Part shown: positions 24,241 through 35,581 of the stretch, one piece after another
How the letters are laid out: every line of letters starts with the position of its first letter
Position numbering within the stretch: position 1 is the first letter of the stretch
DNA from: Mesorhabditis belari
Lineage: Eukaryota > Nematoda > Chromadorea > Rhabditida > Rhabditidae
NCBI GenBank assembly: GCA_958450365.1
Contig: CAUEEP010000758.1
Location: forward strand, 695,565-759,564
Reading direction: 5' to 3'
DNA: 64,000 nucleotides
Translations under genes and position numbers: made by a program
The notes under the pieces: model-generated
Told to the model about the DNA's origin: nothing
Database searches by the model: none
The model's input: the letters and a program-made list of their open reading frames with translations, nothing else

Positions 24241-27200
24241 ATGTCTCGAAACATCATTCAAAAGCCGGATACAGCAATGAAACGCGCTGATGAGCTGATC
24301 GCTGTTGGGAAGGAACAAGCAGCTCTCGATGTTCTTCATGACACAATAAAGGTACGTTTTACATTTATAGTTCTTTTTAGCTTTGACAAAAATAATAGTT
24401 AAGTTGTAATACGTGTTTGCTGGTACAAAATATTCAATTTTTAGGCACGACGGCCAAAGATTTGGTCGCAAACCTACGAGGAAATGATGCGGAAGCATCT
24501 TGAACTGTGCACCAGCCTTCGAAAGCCGCATATAGCAAAGGATGCACTCTTTCAATTTAAAGCCATGACTCAGCAGGTAAATTTCTTTTTTGTCCATTTT
24601 TGTAATTCTTTATCTAGACTGCAGTCAGCTCGCTCGAGAAGGTGATCAACCACTACTTGTTTGTGGCTGAGCAACGAGTAGAGGAGGCTCAAAAGATGTC
24701 AATCGATAAAGCCGGCGAAATCGACGATCTCGATCAGGGCGAAACTCCAGAACAGTGTGTCTATTTGTCATTGTAAAAGCTATTATATGTTCTATGAACT
24801 GAATCAAGCTGTCGTTGAGTTGAGTAATCTTATAGTGAGCTTGAAATCCTCAAGTTCTATCGAAAATGTTTTCGAAATCGATCAATTCGATTTACAGTTT
24901 ACTGATGGCAGTAGTCTCAGCAGCAGCTACTCAAGACCGAATGGATCGAGCCGTGTTGGCACCTTGGCTTCGCTTCTTGTGGGACAGCTTCAGGAATTGT
25001 CTCGAGTTGCTTCGAAATAACTGCCAGGTTGAATTTTGGGTTCAATGATCAATAGTTAATTTTATGTGGAAAGCATCTATCACAATGTGGTGACCCATGC
25101 AATGACTTTTTGTCAAAAATTCGAACGTCGTGCTGAGTTTCGAAAGCTAACTGAGATTTTGCGCCTTCATCTTGCTCAAATCCAAAGACATCAACACTTA
25201 CAACATGCGTAAGTGCCGTATTTTGAGGAGTTTTGACAGAAGCGATTATAGGGTCAAACTTTCGGCGCCGGAATCGCTCATAATGATGCAAGAGACACGT
25301 CTTTTACAACTTGATACGGCGATTCGAATGGAACTCTGGCAAGAGGCGTACAAGTAAATAGTAGTTTTTGATCACTTTAATACTGTTCTGCTTTAGATCA
25401 GCAGAAGATGCGCATGGAATTATGCAGCTTTCAAAAGACAAGGATCGACGTATTGTGAAACCAAGCAGCTACGTGAATTATTATGAGAAAGTTTGTAGCT
25501 TTTGCTTTCTGCTGCATCTGTTTTTTACAGCTGGCGCTGATTTACTGGAAAGCGGACAATCAATTGTTTCATGCTGCGGCCTTACTACAGAAGTTCGTGA
25601 TCCACAAGGATATGAAACGGACGTTCGCCTATGAAGATGCTCAAGAACAAGCCACCAGGGTGCTCCTTGCTGCTCTATCAATTCCCGAAGGAGCTGCTTT
25701 GCCAAGTGATCTTACTCGAATGCTTGACATTGAAACACAACATGGAGCCAACGTTCGGTAAGCTTAAACCAGTTAATGTGATGGTTATCCTGGTCTAATA
25801 TAATTTTTGTTTAATCCAATTAATTTTAGAGTACTGACTAACCTGCTAAGGCTACCAATTACTCCGACTCGAGATGGAATTCTTCGAGAAGCGGCTCGAC
25901 AAGGAATTTTTGAATTGGCCAGCAACGAGGCTCAAGCCCTTTACAAACTGATGGAGGAGAGTTTCAAGCCGAATTTTCTCGTGAAGCTTGCTGAAGTGGA
26001 GTTGGGTAGAATCGTCGAAAAGAAATGCCATGATCAATATGTTGAATCGCTCCGAAGCGCTTTTGCCACCAAAGCTTTAAGTCAGGTGCCTTTTATTGCT
26101 TGTACTCTGTACATGGTTGGCTTTAGATTTCCCTCATTTATGAGTCTGTGTCGTGGACTCGCCTGCGTGCCGTGCTTCCATACTTTAATGATTTGCAACT
26201 TGAATATTTTTTGGCGGATGCAGGAAAGCGGCGTTTCATCAAGGTATAGAAATTTGAAGGGAAATACATAAACAGAAATCTAGGCAAACATTGATCATCA
26301 AGCGAATTGCGTCAAGTTTGGAAGTTATGATGAGGCGACTTTGGCTGAGAATGTCGATCTGGAAGACGCTCGTGGTTTTACTGGGGACAGCACACAAGTA
26401 ATTAAAGTCTTTTTTAAGAGCGTGGTTTCTTATAGCTCGGCATTGATGGTGTTCGTTCTCATCTACAATTGATGCATCACAAGTTGCAAAAGATGGTCGA
26501 GCATCTGGACGGTGAGGAACGACGAGTAAAGATTGTCGGCCAAATCAAGAAATGCGCGGGTGTCTACCTTATGCATAAAAGCGGCGACTATGAAAGGATT
26601 CAACAACGAAAGTAACAGTTTTGATATTAAGATGATTTGAAATCATTTTAGACGCAAGATCGAGATGTATAAAGTGGAAAGGGAGAAAAGGGCGAAACTA
26701 ATTCTCGAGCAAGTGCTCACTGAGCGCAACACTTTTGAGGAACAGAAGCGCGCTGAAGAGCAAATACATTTGGTCAAGTTAGGCAAGGAACACGAGCTTT
26801 TGCGTCAAAAGGTTTGGTAAAAGTCACGTGTCTTAAAGTAAAAATTTAGAATGCAAAACGAGAGGTTGAAGACAAAATTCGTGCGGACAAGATGCAAAGG
26901 CTGCGTTCTAGCGTGATGTATCAAGAGATTCTCAAGGAGTACACTGAAGAACAATTGTTGTTGATTGATCCTGAAGAGATTGTTTGCGAGCAGGTTGCGA
27001 TGCTTTTAAAAAGTCAATTCATTCGACTTTTAGAGGGAACGAATTGATCAACAACGACAGAAACAACAACAACGGTTGCAACAACAGTGGAAGAACTTTG
27101 ATCATATGGTGTGTGTTAAAAGTTTTTTTTATGATAAAGTTGATTAGGCTCGTTCTTTCCATCTTGAAGACGCAAAAGAGTATCGAGCTGTGGAGGAAGT

Positions 27201-28742
27201 AAGGCGCACTAGAATGCCAAAATTGTTTGATGGTTATGAGGAACGTCGTGTTGCCGCCGCTATGTGGGTGTTTTTGCATAGTGTTCGTGCATTGTTCGAT
27301 TTTAGAGCCGATCACGAAAACGCCGTTAAGTTCTGGACTCAATCACAGATGATTGCTGAAGATGCAAATGATTGGGCTTGTTCAGTGAAAGATGGCCATG
27401 CCGAGGATTTCAAGACAAAGGTACAATAAATAACCTTTATGACACTCAACTGTTTACAGATGATGGAGTATCGTGAAAAGTTGGAAGCTGTTCGCAACGA
27501 TCGTCTTGCGGCACGTGCAGCTAAAAGGCGTCTCGCACGCGTGCAAGAATGGGAAGATGTGAGCTTTTAAGTTTCGATTTGTAATTGTTTGCTATTAGAA
27601 AAAAGCTGAAGCTGAGAAGGCACGTCTAAAGGCTGAAGAGGAGGCAAGGAAAAAGAAATACGAAGATGAATGCAGGGAACGGCGTGAACAACGCATGGTT
27701 TGGACATTTTGCTCATTATTCAAGCAACTAAATTTAGCAAGAGCGTCAACAAGCAATGACCGACACTTCACGAGCTATGGCTGATAGCAATTGGAGAGGA
27801 CCCGCTCAGCGTCCAACCCCTCGACCAGAAATGGTCCGAAAGGAATGTTTTGATACACAACGACAGGTTGTTTATTAGTATTTAAAATCTCTAAAAGTGT
27901 TTTTAGGGGCCTTCTGAAGCTGATAAGGCGGAAACATGGCGCACTAAGCCCGATGCTCCAACTCATCATGCCATACCTGTAGCTCGTTCTGATGCCGAGA
28001 AGATGGGGTCGTGGCGCGATGGTCTCAAGCCGGCTCCAACTCATGGTCAATCTGTATCTCGTTCAACAGTTTCCGAGGCTGATAAGGGTGCATGGTCTCG
28101 CCAAAAGCCGCATTTGTCTAGTTCCACTTCTGATGCAAAGTCGTCCGCTGCAGATGCTGCTGCTTCCTGGCGCAAACCAATTGCTATTCTGAAGCGTGGT
28201 GATTCTGTGAGTGTTTTTTGTTCTTGTCATCAAGACATTAATTTAGGTTAACACACATTCTGACTCAAAGGAACAAGCTCAAGGCGGAAACAACCCCGTA
28301 GATGCCACTGAGAACAAGTAATTTTAATTTGCTGCAGTTTATGAATCTTGTTCAGAGACCGAGAGTTTGGAAAGAAAGATGAGAATGCTGCACCTTCTGG
28401 GAAATATGTTGCTCCGGGAATGAAGTACTAAAACTGCTAGTTGTTTCACATAGTTGTTTTAGGGAAAAACTTCCTCAGCTTTCTATCTTGGCTGAAAAAA
28501 CGAACAAACCAATTGATGCAAAAGATGAAGAGGAAGAAGAGGAAGGAAACGACTGGAACGTCGTTGGCGGAAATAAGAAAAAAACTAATATACTCGCTAA
28601 GGTAGATTTTACATTGAGTATTTTTGGAATTCAATTAACCGTTGTCAGATAAAACTTGCTTTAGTCTTCACAGCCTGCATCGGGATCGGGTAGTGTTCAT
28701 AAAACGGTTCCTCGTCAGAATTTCAATCGTGGTCCTTGGTGA
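24241..28742 (+). CDS. eif-3.A: Translation initiation factor eIF3 subunit a
   Basis: Largest scaffold subunit of eIF3, which loads mRNA and Met-tRNA on the 40S ribosome (C. elegans EGL-45/EIF-3.A family). About 24 exons, from 24241-24351 to 28665-28742, give about 1128 residues. The N-terminus ([19 protein letters not shown], then [18 protein letters not shown]) is diagnostic. Next come [39 protein letters not shown] and a PCI-domain region at about 300-525. A long charged coiled coil ([20 protein letters not shown] and following) spans about 585-910. The C-terminal part contains W-bearing repeats ([16 protein letters not shown]), and the end is acidic, then DWNVVGG. Vertebrate eIF3a also ends in a D-W-T/N-V segment. 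Two structural problems: the junction near 25028-25065, and a 42-nt in-frame stretch at about 27264-27305 that may be a retained intron. One intron (25209-25239) is only 31 nt. Confidence 0.95.
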
Positions 28743-28825
28743 AAAATTATTATTTTCTTGTGTTGTTTTGTGATACTTTTTGTAGTGTTTTTGATTTTCG
28801 TTTTTTATAGTGTTACGTTGGGCTC

Positions 28826-28831
28826 AATAAA
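28826..28831 (+). terminator. Poly(A) signal of eIF3a
   Basis: AATAAA 84 bp after the stop codon, followed by T-rich sequence. Confidence 0.75.
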
Positions 28832-29074
28832 AATTTTTGTAAGTTTAGTTTTTTGGCTCGCTAGTTTTTGTTCGGAGTGAAATGGCTGCATGTCTATCGT
28901 AAGATGAAGTTTACCGTTCTTTGTTTTACCTAAAAGTATATTTTATGAGAATTTTATGGAATTATCAGTCAAGATGGATATTTAAACCTCTGAACTGACC
29001 AGGAGAACGAGAACATTCTCTCTTTAATAGTTTACCTTTAGTAGCAATTGGGTTTCACTGTATTTGCACATTTC

Positions 29075-29080
29075 CTCTAG
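29075..29080 (+). promoter_or_regulatory. Candidate trans-splice site, 319-aa gene
   Basis: TTTCCTCTAG followed by GT and the ATG. It lies about 250 bp after the eIF3a poly(A) signal, a distance compatible with an SL2-type operon junction. Confidence 0.5.
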
Positions 29081-29082
29081 GT

Positions 29083-30393
29083 ATGGATCACGGAGATGAG
29101 GAGATGTTTGTCGATTGTGCATCTGAATCGCCGCAAGCTCCTGTAGCAACCACCCAGTCACATCGAAAGGATCGAAAAGCAAAGAAGATTGCTTCACAAA
29201 ATTTGGAATTGATGAGTTGGGCGAATTGGCTGGCGTTTAATGCTCGTTTATTTAGATAACTTCTACGAGAGTGATGGGATGAGCGAAAACGATTACAGCT
29301 TTGTGGTTCAAGATGAAAACGATGCACGTCATGAGACAAAACGGCTTGCTGAAAGAAAGCGACTGTTGATTTGTAGGAAGTTGGGCGTCAAGAAGCTGGG
29401 AGATTTGGTTGAATCCAAAAGCTTAACAAAAATGGTTTGTTTTTGGCCTAAAAGTAAATTAAAGTTTTTGGATAGTTTACCTTGTCGGTATAATTAAGCT
29501 TAAATTATTACTATTATACTATAATTTCAATTTTAGGCTAAGGAATTACCGATTCCTGACGACCCTTCTGCTGTAAAACAAGAAGTGCTAGATGGAACGC
29601 GGGGAATACCAACCAAAGAGGTAATTTCACTTGTTTTATTGTCATTTTGGCTTTCAGAAGGTTGGCTATCGATGCGTCCCGTATGAAACTGCAAGCACTG
29701 CTGAACTGGCATGTCTACGGGTATCTTTGCTAAAAATACCTTGAGTTCTTCAAATTATAGATCGATCTTGCAAGCGTTGATGCCGACTTGAGGTACCTGG
29801 AAAACTTTCTTGAAGAATACCCGAAAAAAGTTAGTTAGTTCTTGTTTTCGGTTTATAGAAAGATTTTTTAGAGCATGAACCAGCTACAAGAATGCAAAAG
29901 TGCTGCTTTTTCCAAAGCACATCAAAAACTTGCGATGTCGACGGAGGAAGATGTGCTAAAGGAAGAGCTAATGCTGCTACCAAAAGATTTATCGAGCATC
30001 TTGAAGAATGAAACTTTGAATGCGTGCAAAGATGAAGAATTGAAAGATTTTGGAATCATCAAGCCGATGATGGGTAAGACCTACAAGACTTGTTTTCGGT
30101 TCATAAAAATATCTATTAGATAAAGCGCCATCAGCTGTCATTTCTCCACCATTCATGTCACCGAGATCAGAGTTGACTTCACCAGCTTTCATGTCGCCCA
30201 GGTCGCAGTTTCTATCTCCTTCACAGTCGGAAATGTCACGCCAGCAAACTCATTCGGAACTCCGCTCAGCTTCAAGGATCACATCGCCAAAATCGTCGGA
30301 GTTTATGTCTGCTTCAAGCGAAGCTCACTTGGTATAACATTTTGTTTTTTAAAACTGTTAGTGTATCTATTTTAGACTCAAGACAAAGATTAA
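29083..30393 (+). CDS. Unrecognised 319-aa protein, Ser/Pro-rich tail
   Basis: Eight exons (29083-29215, 29256-29434, 29537-29620, 29658-29720, 29761-29829, 29872-30073, 30120-30331, 30376-30393) total 960 nt with the frame closed. The start follows a trans-splice-like site by 2 nt. Residues 1-45 are acidic then Lys-rich. Residues about 50-230 are charged and probably helical (AERKRLLICRKLGVKKLGDL, SVDADLRYLENFLEEYP, EDVLKEELMLLPKDLSSIL). The last third is Ser/Pro-rich with repeated FMSPRS/FLSP motifs, minimal sites for proline-directed kinases. No signal peptide or membrane segment is visible. A 40-nt first intron was chosen over a 21-nt alternative because only the 40-nt one restores the frame. 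Possible scaffold, cell-cycle or kinetochore-type protein, but that is only inference from composition. It may be co-transcribed with eIF3a. Confidence 0.7.
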
Positions 30394-30452
30394 ATAACCA
30401 CAAAGGAAAATAACTAACACTTGTTGTTTTTGAAGAATTTATTTGTTTTGTC

Positions 30453-30458
30453 AATAAA
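30453..30458 (+). terminator. Poly(A) signal of 319-aa gene
   Basis: AATAAA 60 bp after the stop codon. Confidence 0.75.
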
Positions 30459-30560
30459 TGTTAACCATTGATCAATGTTTCACACAATGATTATTGACCT
30501 TTCGAATTAAGAATCGAAGTGAACAAACGTAGAAGGTGGTGGGGATGGGTGGGTGGCTGG

Positions 30561-30757
30561 CTACTTTGCGCAACTCACCATAACTTTCTTCTGAGTATCC
30601 TTATGATTTTGGTGTCATTTTGTAGATCTCAAAAAGTACAACAAAATCACATCATGTTGCACTTGTTGAGATCTACAAAATGACACCAAAATCATAAAGA
30701 TTGACCTACTTAGAAGAAAGTTATGGCGAGTTGCGCAAAAAATTTGGCGCAAAGTAG
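30561..30757. repeat. Fold-back repeat
   Basis: The left arm from 30561 (CTACTTTGCGCAACTC) is inverted at the right end (GAGTTGCGC...GCAAAGTAG). Internal ATGATTTTGGTGTCATTTTG is mirrored by CAAAATGACACCAAAATCAT. The loop is about 30 bp. No coding content. Confidence 0.85.
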
Positions 30758-30851
30758 TCCCCCCGTAAAAGGGACTTTGGGGGTTTTATTTTCCTCTAAA
30801 GCCCTTTGAATGTTATAATTTTTCATCTGCAAGAAATCATTTTTACAATTA

Positions 30852-31134
30852 CCGTATTTCTTCGAATAGAAGACCGGGTAAAGAGTATCATCGTGTACTC
30901 CTGCGTAGCAGCCCTTTTTAAAATTTCTTTTCTGCATAAAAGCTTTCAATGAAGTGCTATAGAGCTGGAAAATGGCTCAAAAATACCACATGAGCTAACA
31001 GATTTTTGAGCCATTTTCCAGCCCTATAGCACTTGATTGAAAGCTTTTATGCAGAAAAGAAATTTTAAAAAGGGCTGCTACGCAGGAGTACGCGATGATA
31101 CTCTTTACCCGGTCTTCTATTCGAAGAAATACGG
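30852..31134. mobile_element. Palindromic MITE, CCGTA-type ends
   Basis: Two arms of about 135 bp are near-perfect inverses around a spacer of about 20 bp. The ends read CCGTATTTCTTCGAATAGAA and its inverse. TA precedes the left end; the right flank is TG, a probable later mutation. It belongs with the other CCGTA-ended elements by terminal sequence, but the body is unrelated. Confidence 0.85.
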
Positions 31135-31143
31135 TGATAACGT

Positions 31144-31207
31144 TGAAAATTGACGATCTCGTCCAGGCGAAACTCCAGAAGAGTGTGTTTATAATATTTG
31201 TCATTGT
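31144..31207 (+). pseudogene. Duplicated eIF3a exon 3/intron 3 fragment
   Basis: About 64 bp match eIF3a 24713-24776 with scattered changes: GACGATCTCG, GGCGAAACTCCAGAA and GTGTGT...TATTTGTCATTGTA occur in the same order. The copy crosses the exon 3/intron 3 boundary, so it was duplicated as DNA, not from mRNA. It abuts the right end of the palindromic MITE. Confidence 0.8.
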
Positions 31208-31406
31208 AGAAGAAAGAATTTGAATGTTGTAAATTTACATTTGTTTTAAGAAAGTAAAGAAAAATTTGCTAGAAAGAAGCATTCTCAATGTCGACCTTTG
31301 ATGAGCACATCGCTTTCGCCACAAAATTGGTATTTTGCATTTCACTTCTGTTTTTTAACGCTTCGTGTTTTTGGTTCTAATTCTCGTTTCGAATAACTAA
31401 TTTTAG

Positions 31407-34352
31407 CCTGATTCCCCCAAATGGGAGAAATTCGTGGAGGCCGACGAGAAGGCTGCAGCTCATTCGCAAACGCGTCGGAAATATGGTCCATCTTTTATCC
31501 TTTTCTATCATAGTTCACTATATACATTTCGAGTGTCCCCCCCCCTGTGTCCCCCTTTTGCCCCCCTAAAGTGTCCCCCTTTTGTCCCCCTAAAGTGTCC
31601 CCCCTAGTATCCCCCTATTTTTTTTCATATCAAATCACAACTTTTTGCTCTCCAAATGTGCTTTAACTTTTTAAACTCAATGATCGGCAAATGCATCGAA
31701 CTCGAAACATCTTAAATGGAAAAATTTAAAAAGTTAAAGCACATTTGGAAAGCAAAAAGTTGTGATTTGATATGAAAAAAAATAGGGGGATACTAGGGGG
31801 GACAAAAAGGGGACACTTTGAGGGGGACACTTAGGGGGGCAAAAGGGGGACACTCGAAATGTATAGTTCACTATTCATTTAATTTCAGCCCTAAACGCTT
31901 TAATCTCCGTATCTGCCTTCACTTCGGTGGGCCTTGTCGTTGGCGAACGATGTGTGGAGCATGGGATTTGTGAGCGTTTCTCATGGATTTGTTCAACTGT
32001 CTATATTTAGTGATCTTTCTACCGTCATTTGTCTTCTGGTACTTGCTATTCATGGTGACGGTGGCTTCATGTGAAGTGGGAATCGGGGAAAGCAATCCAA
32101 ATCAACATCATCATAAGATTTTCAATGACATCTCGAAGATCACTTCCGGTAAGCTGCTCATATTGTTTGGGATGAATTTCGCTGTATTTAGGCCTCGGCT
32201 CTCTACTGTCATGCGGATTCTTCCTTCGTTTTACCGAGTTCTTTCTGCGAAATGCGTTGGCTGTTAGTGCTGGGATTCACATTTTAATAGGTACTGATCT
32301 ATTTTAATAACTGTACAATATCCTTATCATTTTAGCTCTAACATCTTTTTTAGAAAATGCTTCACCACGAACCCTCTGCTTGGAAGAAAACGATTGCTTC
32401 GCGTTGAGGTAAACAATGATCATTATTTTCTATCACAAAGTCCTTTAGTTCACAAAAAAATTGCTCATCAAGGGAGTATGGTTATCAACCGTCAACGGAA
32501 TGTCGAAAACTTGCCATACTCTCGCTTCTTGTTCCACCAACTCTTCGATTAACTCAAATGATGACAACGATTGATGAAAATCTTTTTACGGTAGATAAGG
32601 GTTTCATGTTCAGCGATGACTTTATTTAGAATTTTAGAACCCGATTCCTTCGTGGGTTGTGATGGTTGCCGTGGTATTGGCCTGTTTGATGGGAGCCGCG
32701 CTGCGCCCTTTGATTGTTCGCTGCCCGAAATTCTTCTTTATGCTGTCATTTTTACTGCAGATCGTCTTCGGAGCTCTTCTCTTTACCTTGGGTACTACAT
32801 TTTCGGTAAATTCAAACTGATCTGTTTAGCTTTTCTTCTCGATTCTTGGCCAGAAGTTTCATTTAAAGGGGATTTTCGCTTCTTGAGATTTTGCTTTGAC
32901 GGAATTGCCATGGCTTCATCTGCTTTATGGTTTGTTTTCTTTAATATTTTTAAAAATTACTTTTTCGGCTTGGAAGTGGTTTACTCGTTGAGTTTGGAAC
33001 AGTAATGCCTACGGGAGGGTATGCAAAATTGAAAGTTCGTAACTAACTACCCTAATCTAATTCTGAAACTTTAGGGCTTCTTCATGGCCTTGGTTTCACT
33101 TTTTTATACGCTAGTGGTCGCCATTTTCTCAGCAATTGGTTATTTAGCAGAAGCACGTGAGTGACATTTTGTTGTTTGCCTCAAAATATTCGCGACTTTA
33201 GAATCGGTGGGAAATAGTCATGTGGATCCTGTGATTGTTTGGCCTATTTGGTTCGTGCTTTCTGATGCAATAAATGAATAAATATTTAGGACGAAACACA
33301 GGTCACACGGAGATTTTGTTGTCGTTGCCACTTTGCTTTTATTTCTTCTCGGATCGTTAAGTGCGGTGAGTTTGTTAGAGTCGTAAATAATGTTTTTTTA
33401 ATTTAAAAAATCTTTTCTTGATTACTTTAAACGACAAACCATACGAACTTTTAAAAATGTTTGAGAAAATAGTCACAAGCACTCATATTTGTTTTTAGAC
33501 GACTCTCCTTTCGTTTTATCCACTCACCGGAGTCAATAAACCGTCGTCGTGGAAATTTTACGTGAAATTGCTTCCAGTGGGACTCGTCATTGCAATTGTT
33601 GGCTTAGGTATGATATTTTGCATATAAATTTAAGCCATTAATGGCCTTTTTGGATTTACTAAAGTTGCTCAGGCATAAATATTTCATCAATTTCCAGGAG
33701 GTGTCCGTGCTACGAGAGTTGTCGAGCGATCGGCCGATTTTGTTACCGCAGTTGCTATTCAACTGCAGCTAATCATTTTGTTGATTGCACGGGCGACCGG
33801 CGGGAGAATATTCAACAAGTTGCTTTTTGGTTTACTCTAATCTTTGAGTTTCCTCGGTTTTAGACAAATCACAGAGGGATCGAATGTGTTCGGGAATAAA
33901 AGAGGATGGAGGCAGGCGCTCGTCCCATTTAATCTCTTCATCAGTTTTCTCTTGGCGCTGGTAAGTTTATTGGAGTTAATCGTAGTCATTTCTCAGTATG
34001 GATGATGTAAATAATTATCAGAATTAGTATCAGAATAAATCCTATGCTAACATTTCAAATTTAGTTGATCTTCTTGTCCGCGGTGTATCGAGTGGTTGAG
34101 CCAGTACCGCCTGGATTATGGCAAAAGACTTTGGATCCAGTTGGATCGCATTATGTGGCCGAGGTTCTGCTTCATCTTCTTCCTGTGATGTAAGTATTTC
34201 AGTCTACAATTGATTAAAACTAAAATCGAGAAACTTTTTTCTTTAGACTATTCTGCTTTGTGACGGTGATTCGAGTGTTGTTGCTGAGCAAGAATTGGGG
34301 ACACAGATCGACAAAGCTTAATTTGGACACTGTTGTTTCCGATTACTGTTAA
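31407..34352 (+). CDS. Unrecognised multi-pass membrane protein
   Basis: Seventeen exons from 31407-31485 to 34247-34352 read 1647 nt in frame (548 residues). At least one upstream exon with the start is missing from this model. Roughly ten to twelve hydrophobic segments are visible: ALISVSAFTSVGLVVG, LIFLPSFVFWYLLFMVTVA, WVVMVAVVLACLMGAAL, FFFMLSFLLQIVFGALLF, ALVSLFYTLVVAIFSAIGY, VVVATLLLFLLGSL, LLPVGLVIAIVGLGG, AIQLQLIILLIA, FNLFISFLLALLIFL and VLLHLLPVMLFCFVTVI. A soluble Lys/Glu-rich N-terminus precedes them. The C-terminal YRVVE between two membrane segments recalls RTA1-like proteins, but the match is too weak to name. An ATG at 31289 has a plausible donor but leaves the frame off by one base. 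One exon (33003-33018) is only 16 nt. The second intron carries a MITE. Confidence 0.7.
31522..31864. mobile_element. Mutator-like MITE with 10-bp target duplication
   Basis: The 343-bp element ends ATACATTTCGAGTGTCCCCC and its inverse. It is flanked on both sides by the same 10 bp, AGTTCACTAT (31512-31521 and 31865-31874). A TSD of 9-11 bp is the hallmark of Mutator-like transposons. The arms hold TGTCCCCC-type repeats and pair over most of the element. It sits in an intron of the membrane-protein gene; without it the intron would be about 50 nt, a normal size here. Confidence 0.85.
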
Positions 34353-34401
34353 GTTTTGCCTGCATTGAGTGTGTGATTACGTATTTAAATGATATTACGA
34401 G

Positions 34402-34407
34402 AATAAA
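34402..34407 (+). terminator. Poly(A) signal of membrane-protein gene
   Basis: AATAAA 50 bp after the stop codon. Confidence 0.75.
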
Positions 34408-35315
34408 CTTTACAATTGTCTGATTGAGCCAGGGAAAAGGTTTGAGAATAAATCTAAATCTTTGAAATCATTTGAGCCAAACTTTTTCATTCATTTTTAG
34501 CTATACGGCAAAATGCGAGTGCTAAACTTTTTGGCAAGTTGTAGGGGCATTGAAATTTTGCTTTTTTGATTTCGCACACTAACAAAGCATGGTTTGTTGA
34601 AAAAAAGCAAATACGATCGGCTTTTTTGTGCTCCCGAAAAAAGTTGAGGGTGGGGCGACAAACAAAAAGGAGTCAGCAAACAGTGTGTGAGGAGAAAAAA
34701 AAATGGTGAGCAAATGGGAGACAAAAAAATGGTAAAGTAAAGAAGTGAAGGGGCTTATCCACTGTTGAAAAAGTGCTTTTCAACACAATCGAATAGTAGG
34801 TGGGCAAGTTTATGAGTGAGTGAAAGGGAAAGACGGAAAGTAGACAGATTTAGAGGATAAAGACGATTGCTCTTGCATTGTACTTTGTGCTCTTGGAAGC
34901 ATGGTAAACACACCCTTTCTAGTGCACTCAACTGTCCAGTAGAATGTTTTTGAGCCACGAAGTGCATCCTGAGAAGTTACAGAAACCTCCTGGCCAAAGC
35001 AAAAACCTTTTTTTTTTTGCGTTCAACTTTTTCACAATGTTGGACGACAAGGCGTCAAAAGTCAATCGTAAACATTGGAGCTTTTTTTTGTGTATTTTCC
35101 CGTCTTCTATGTGTCTCCTTTTTTTTGAGATCACTCAATTTGAACAATGAAAAAAGAGAGATTGCTCTCGTTACTGATCAGAAAATGAATCAAAAAAAAT
35201 GATGTGGATTTTTCTTGGAAATGAAATGCAATTATAAGTTTTTTGTAAATTTACCAGCGTCAAGCTTTTCGAATTTATTCTAGCTATTCCGCAAAATGAT
35301 TTCTATGCAAACTTA

Positions 35316-35581
35316 CCGTAAATACTGTAATAGTACCGCACCGCCGTCGTACAGTCGCGTAGTCGCAAAAGTTTTTTAGTGTTTAATTTTTTTCAAAGCG
35401 CCCGTACTTTCAAAGAACCCGTCTTTGGTATCAAAAAATAGCTGAAATTCAGGGCTATTTTTTGATACCTAAGCGCGCATTGTAGCATAAACCAGTGTCG
35501 AGAAAAACTCGTTCAAAGCTAGACTACGCAACACTCCGCACCGTCATTATGGGCGCTGGGGTACTATTACAGAATTTACGG
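35316..35581 (+). mobile_element. 266-bp MITE, copy 2
   Basis: Ends CCGTAAATACTGTAATAG and inverse; TA at 35314-35315 and 35582-35583. Same length and order of internal motifs (TACAGTCGCGTAGTCGC, TATCAAAAAATAGCTGA, ACACTCCGCACCGTCATTAT) as the copy at 42399. Confidence 0.9.

Noticed and set aside
29235..29255. 21-nt intron in the 319-aa gene
   Set aside because: Too short and does not restore frame; a 40-nt intron from 29216 does.
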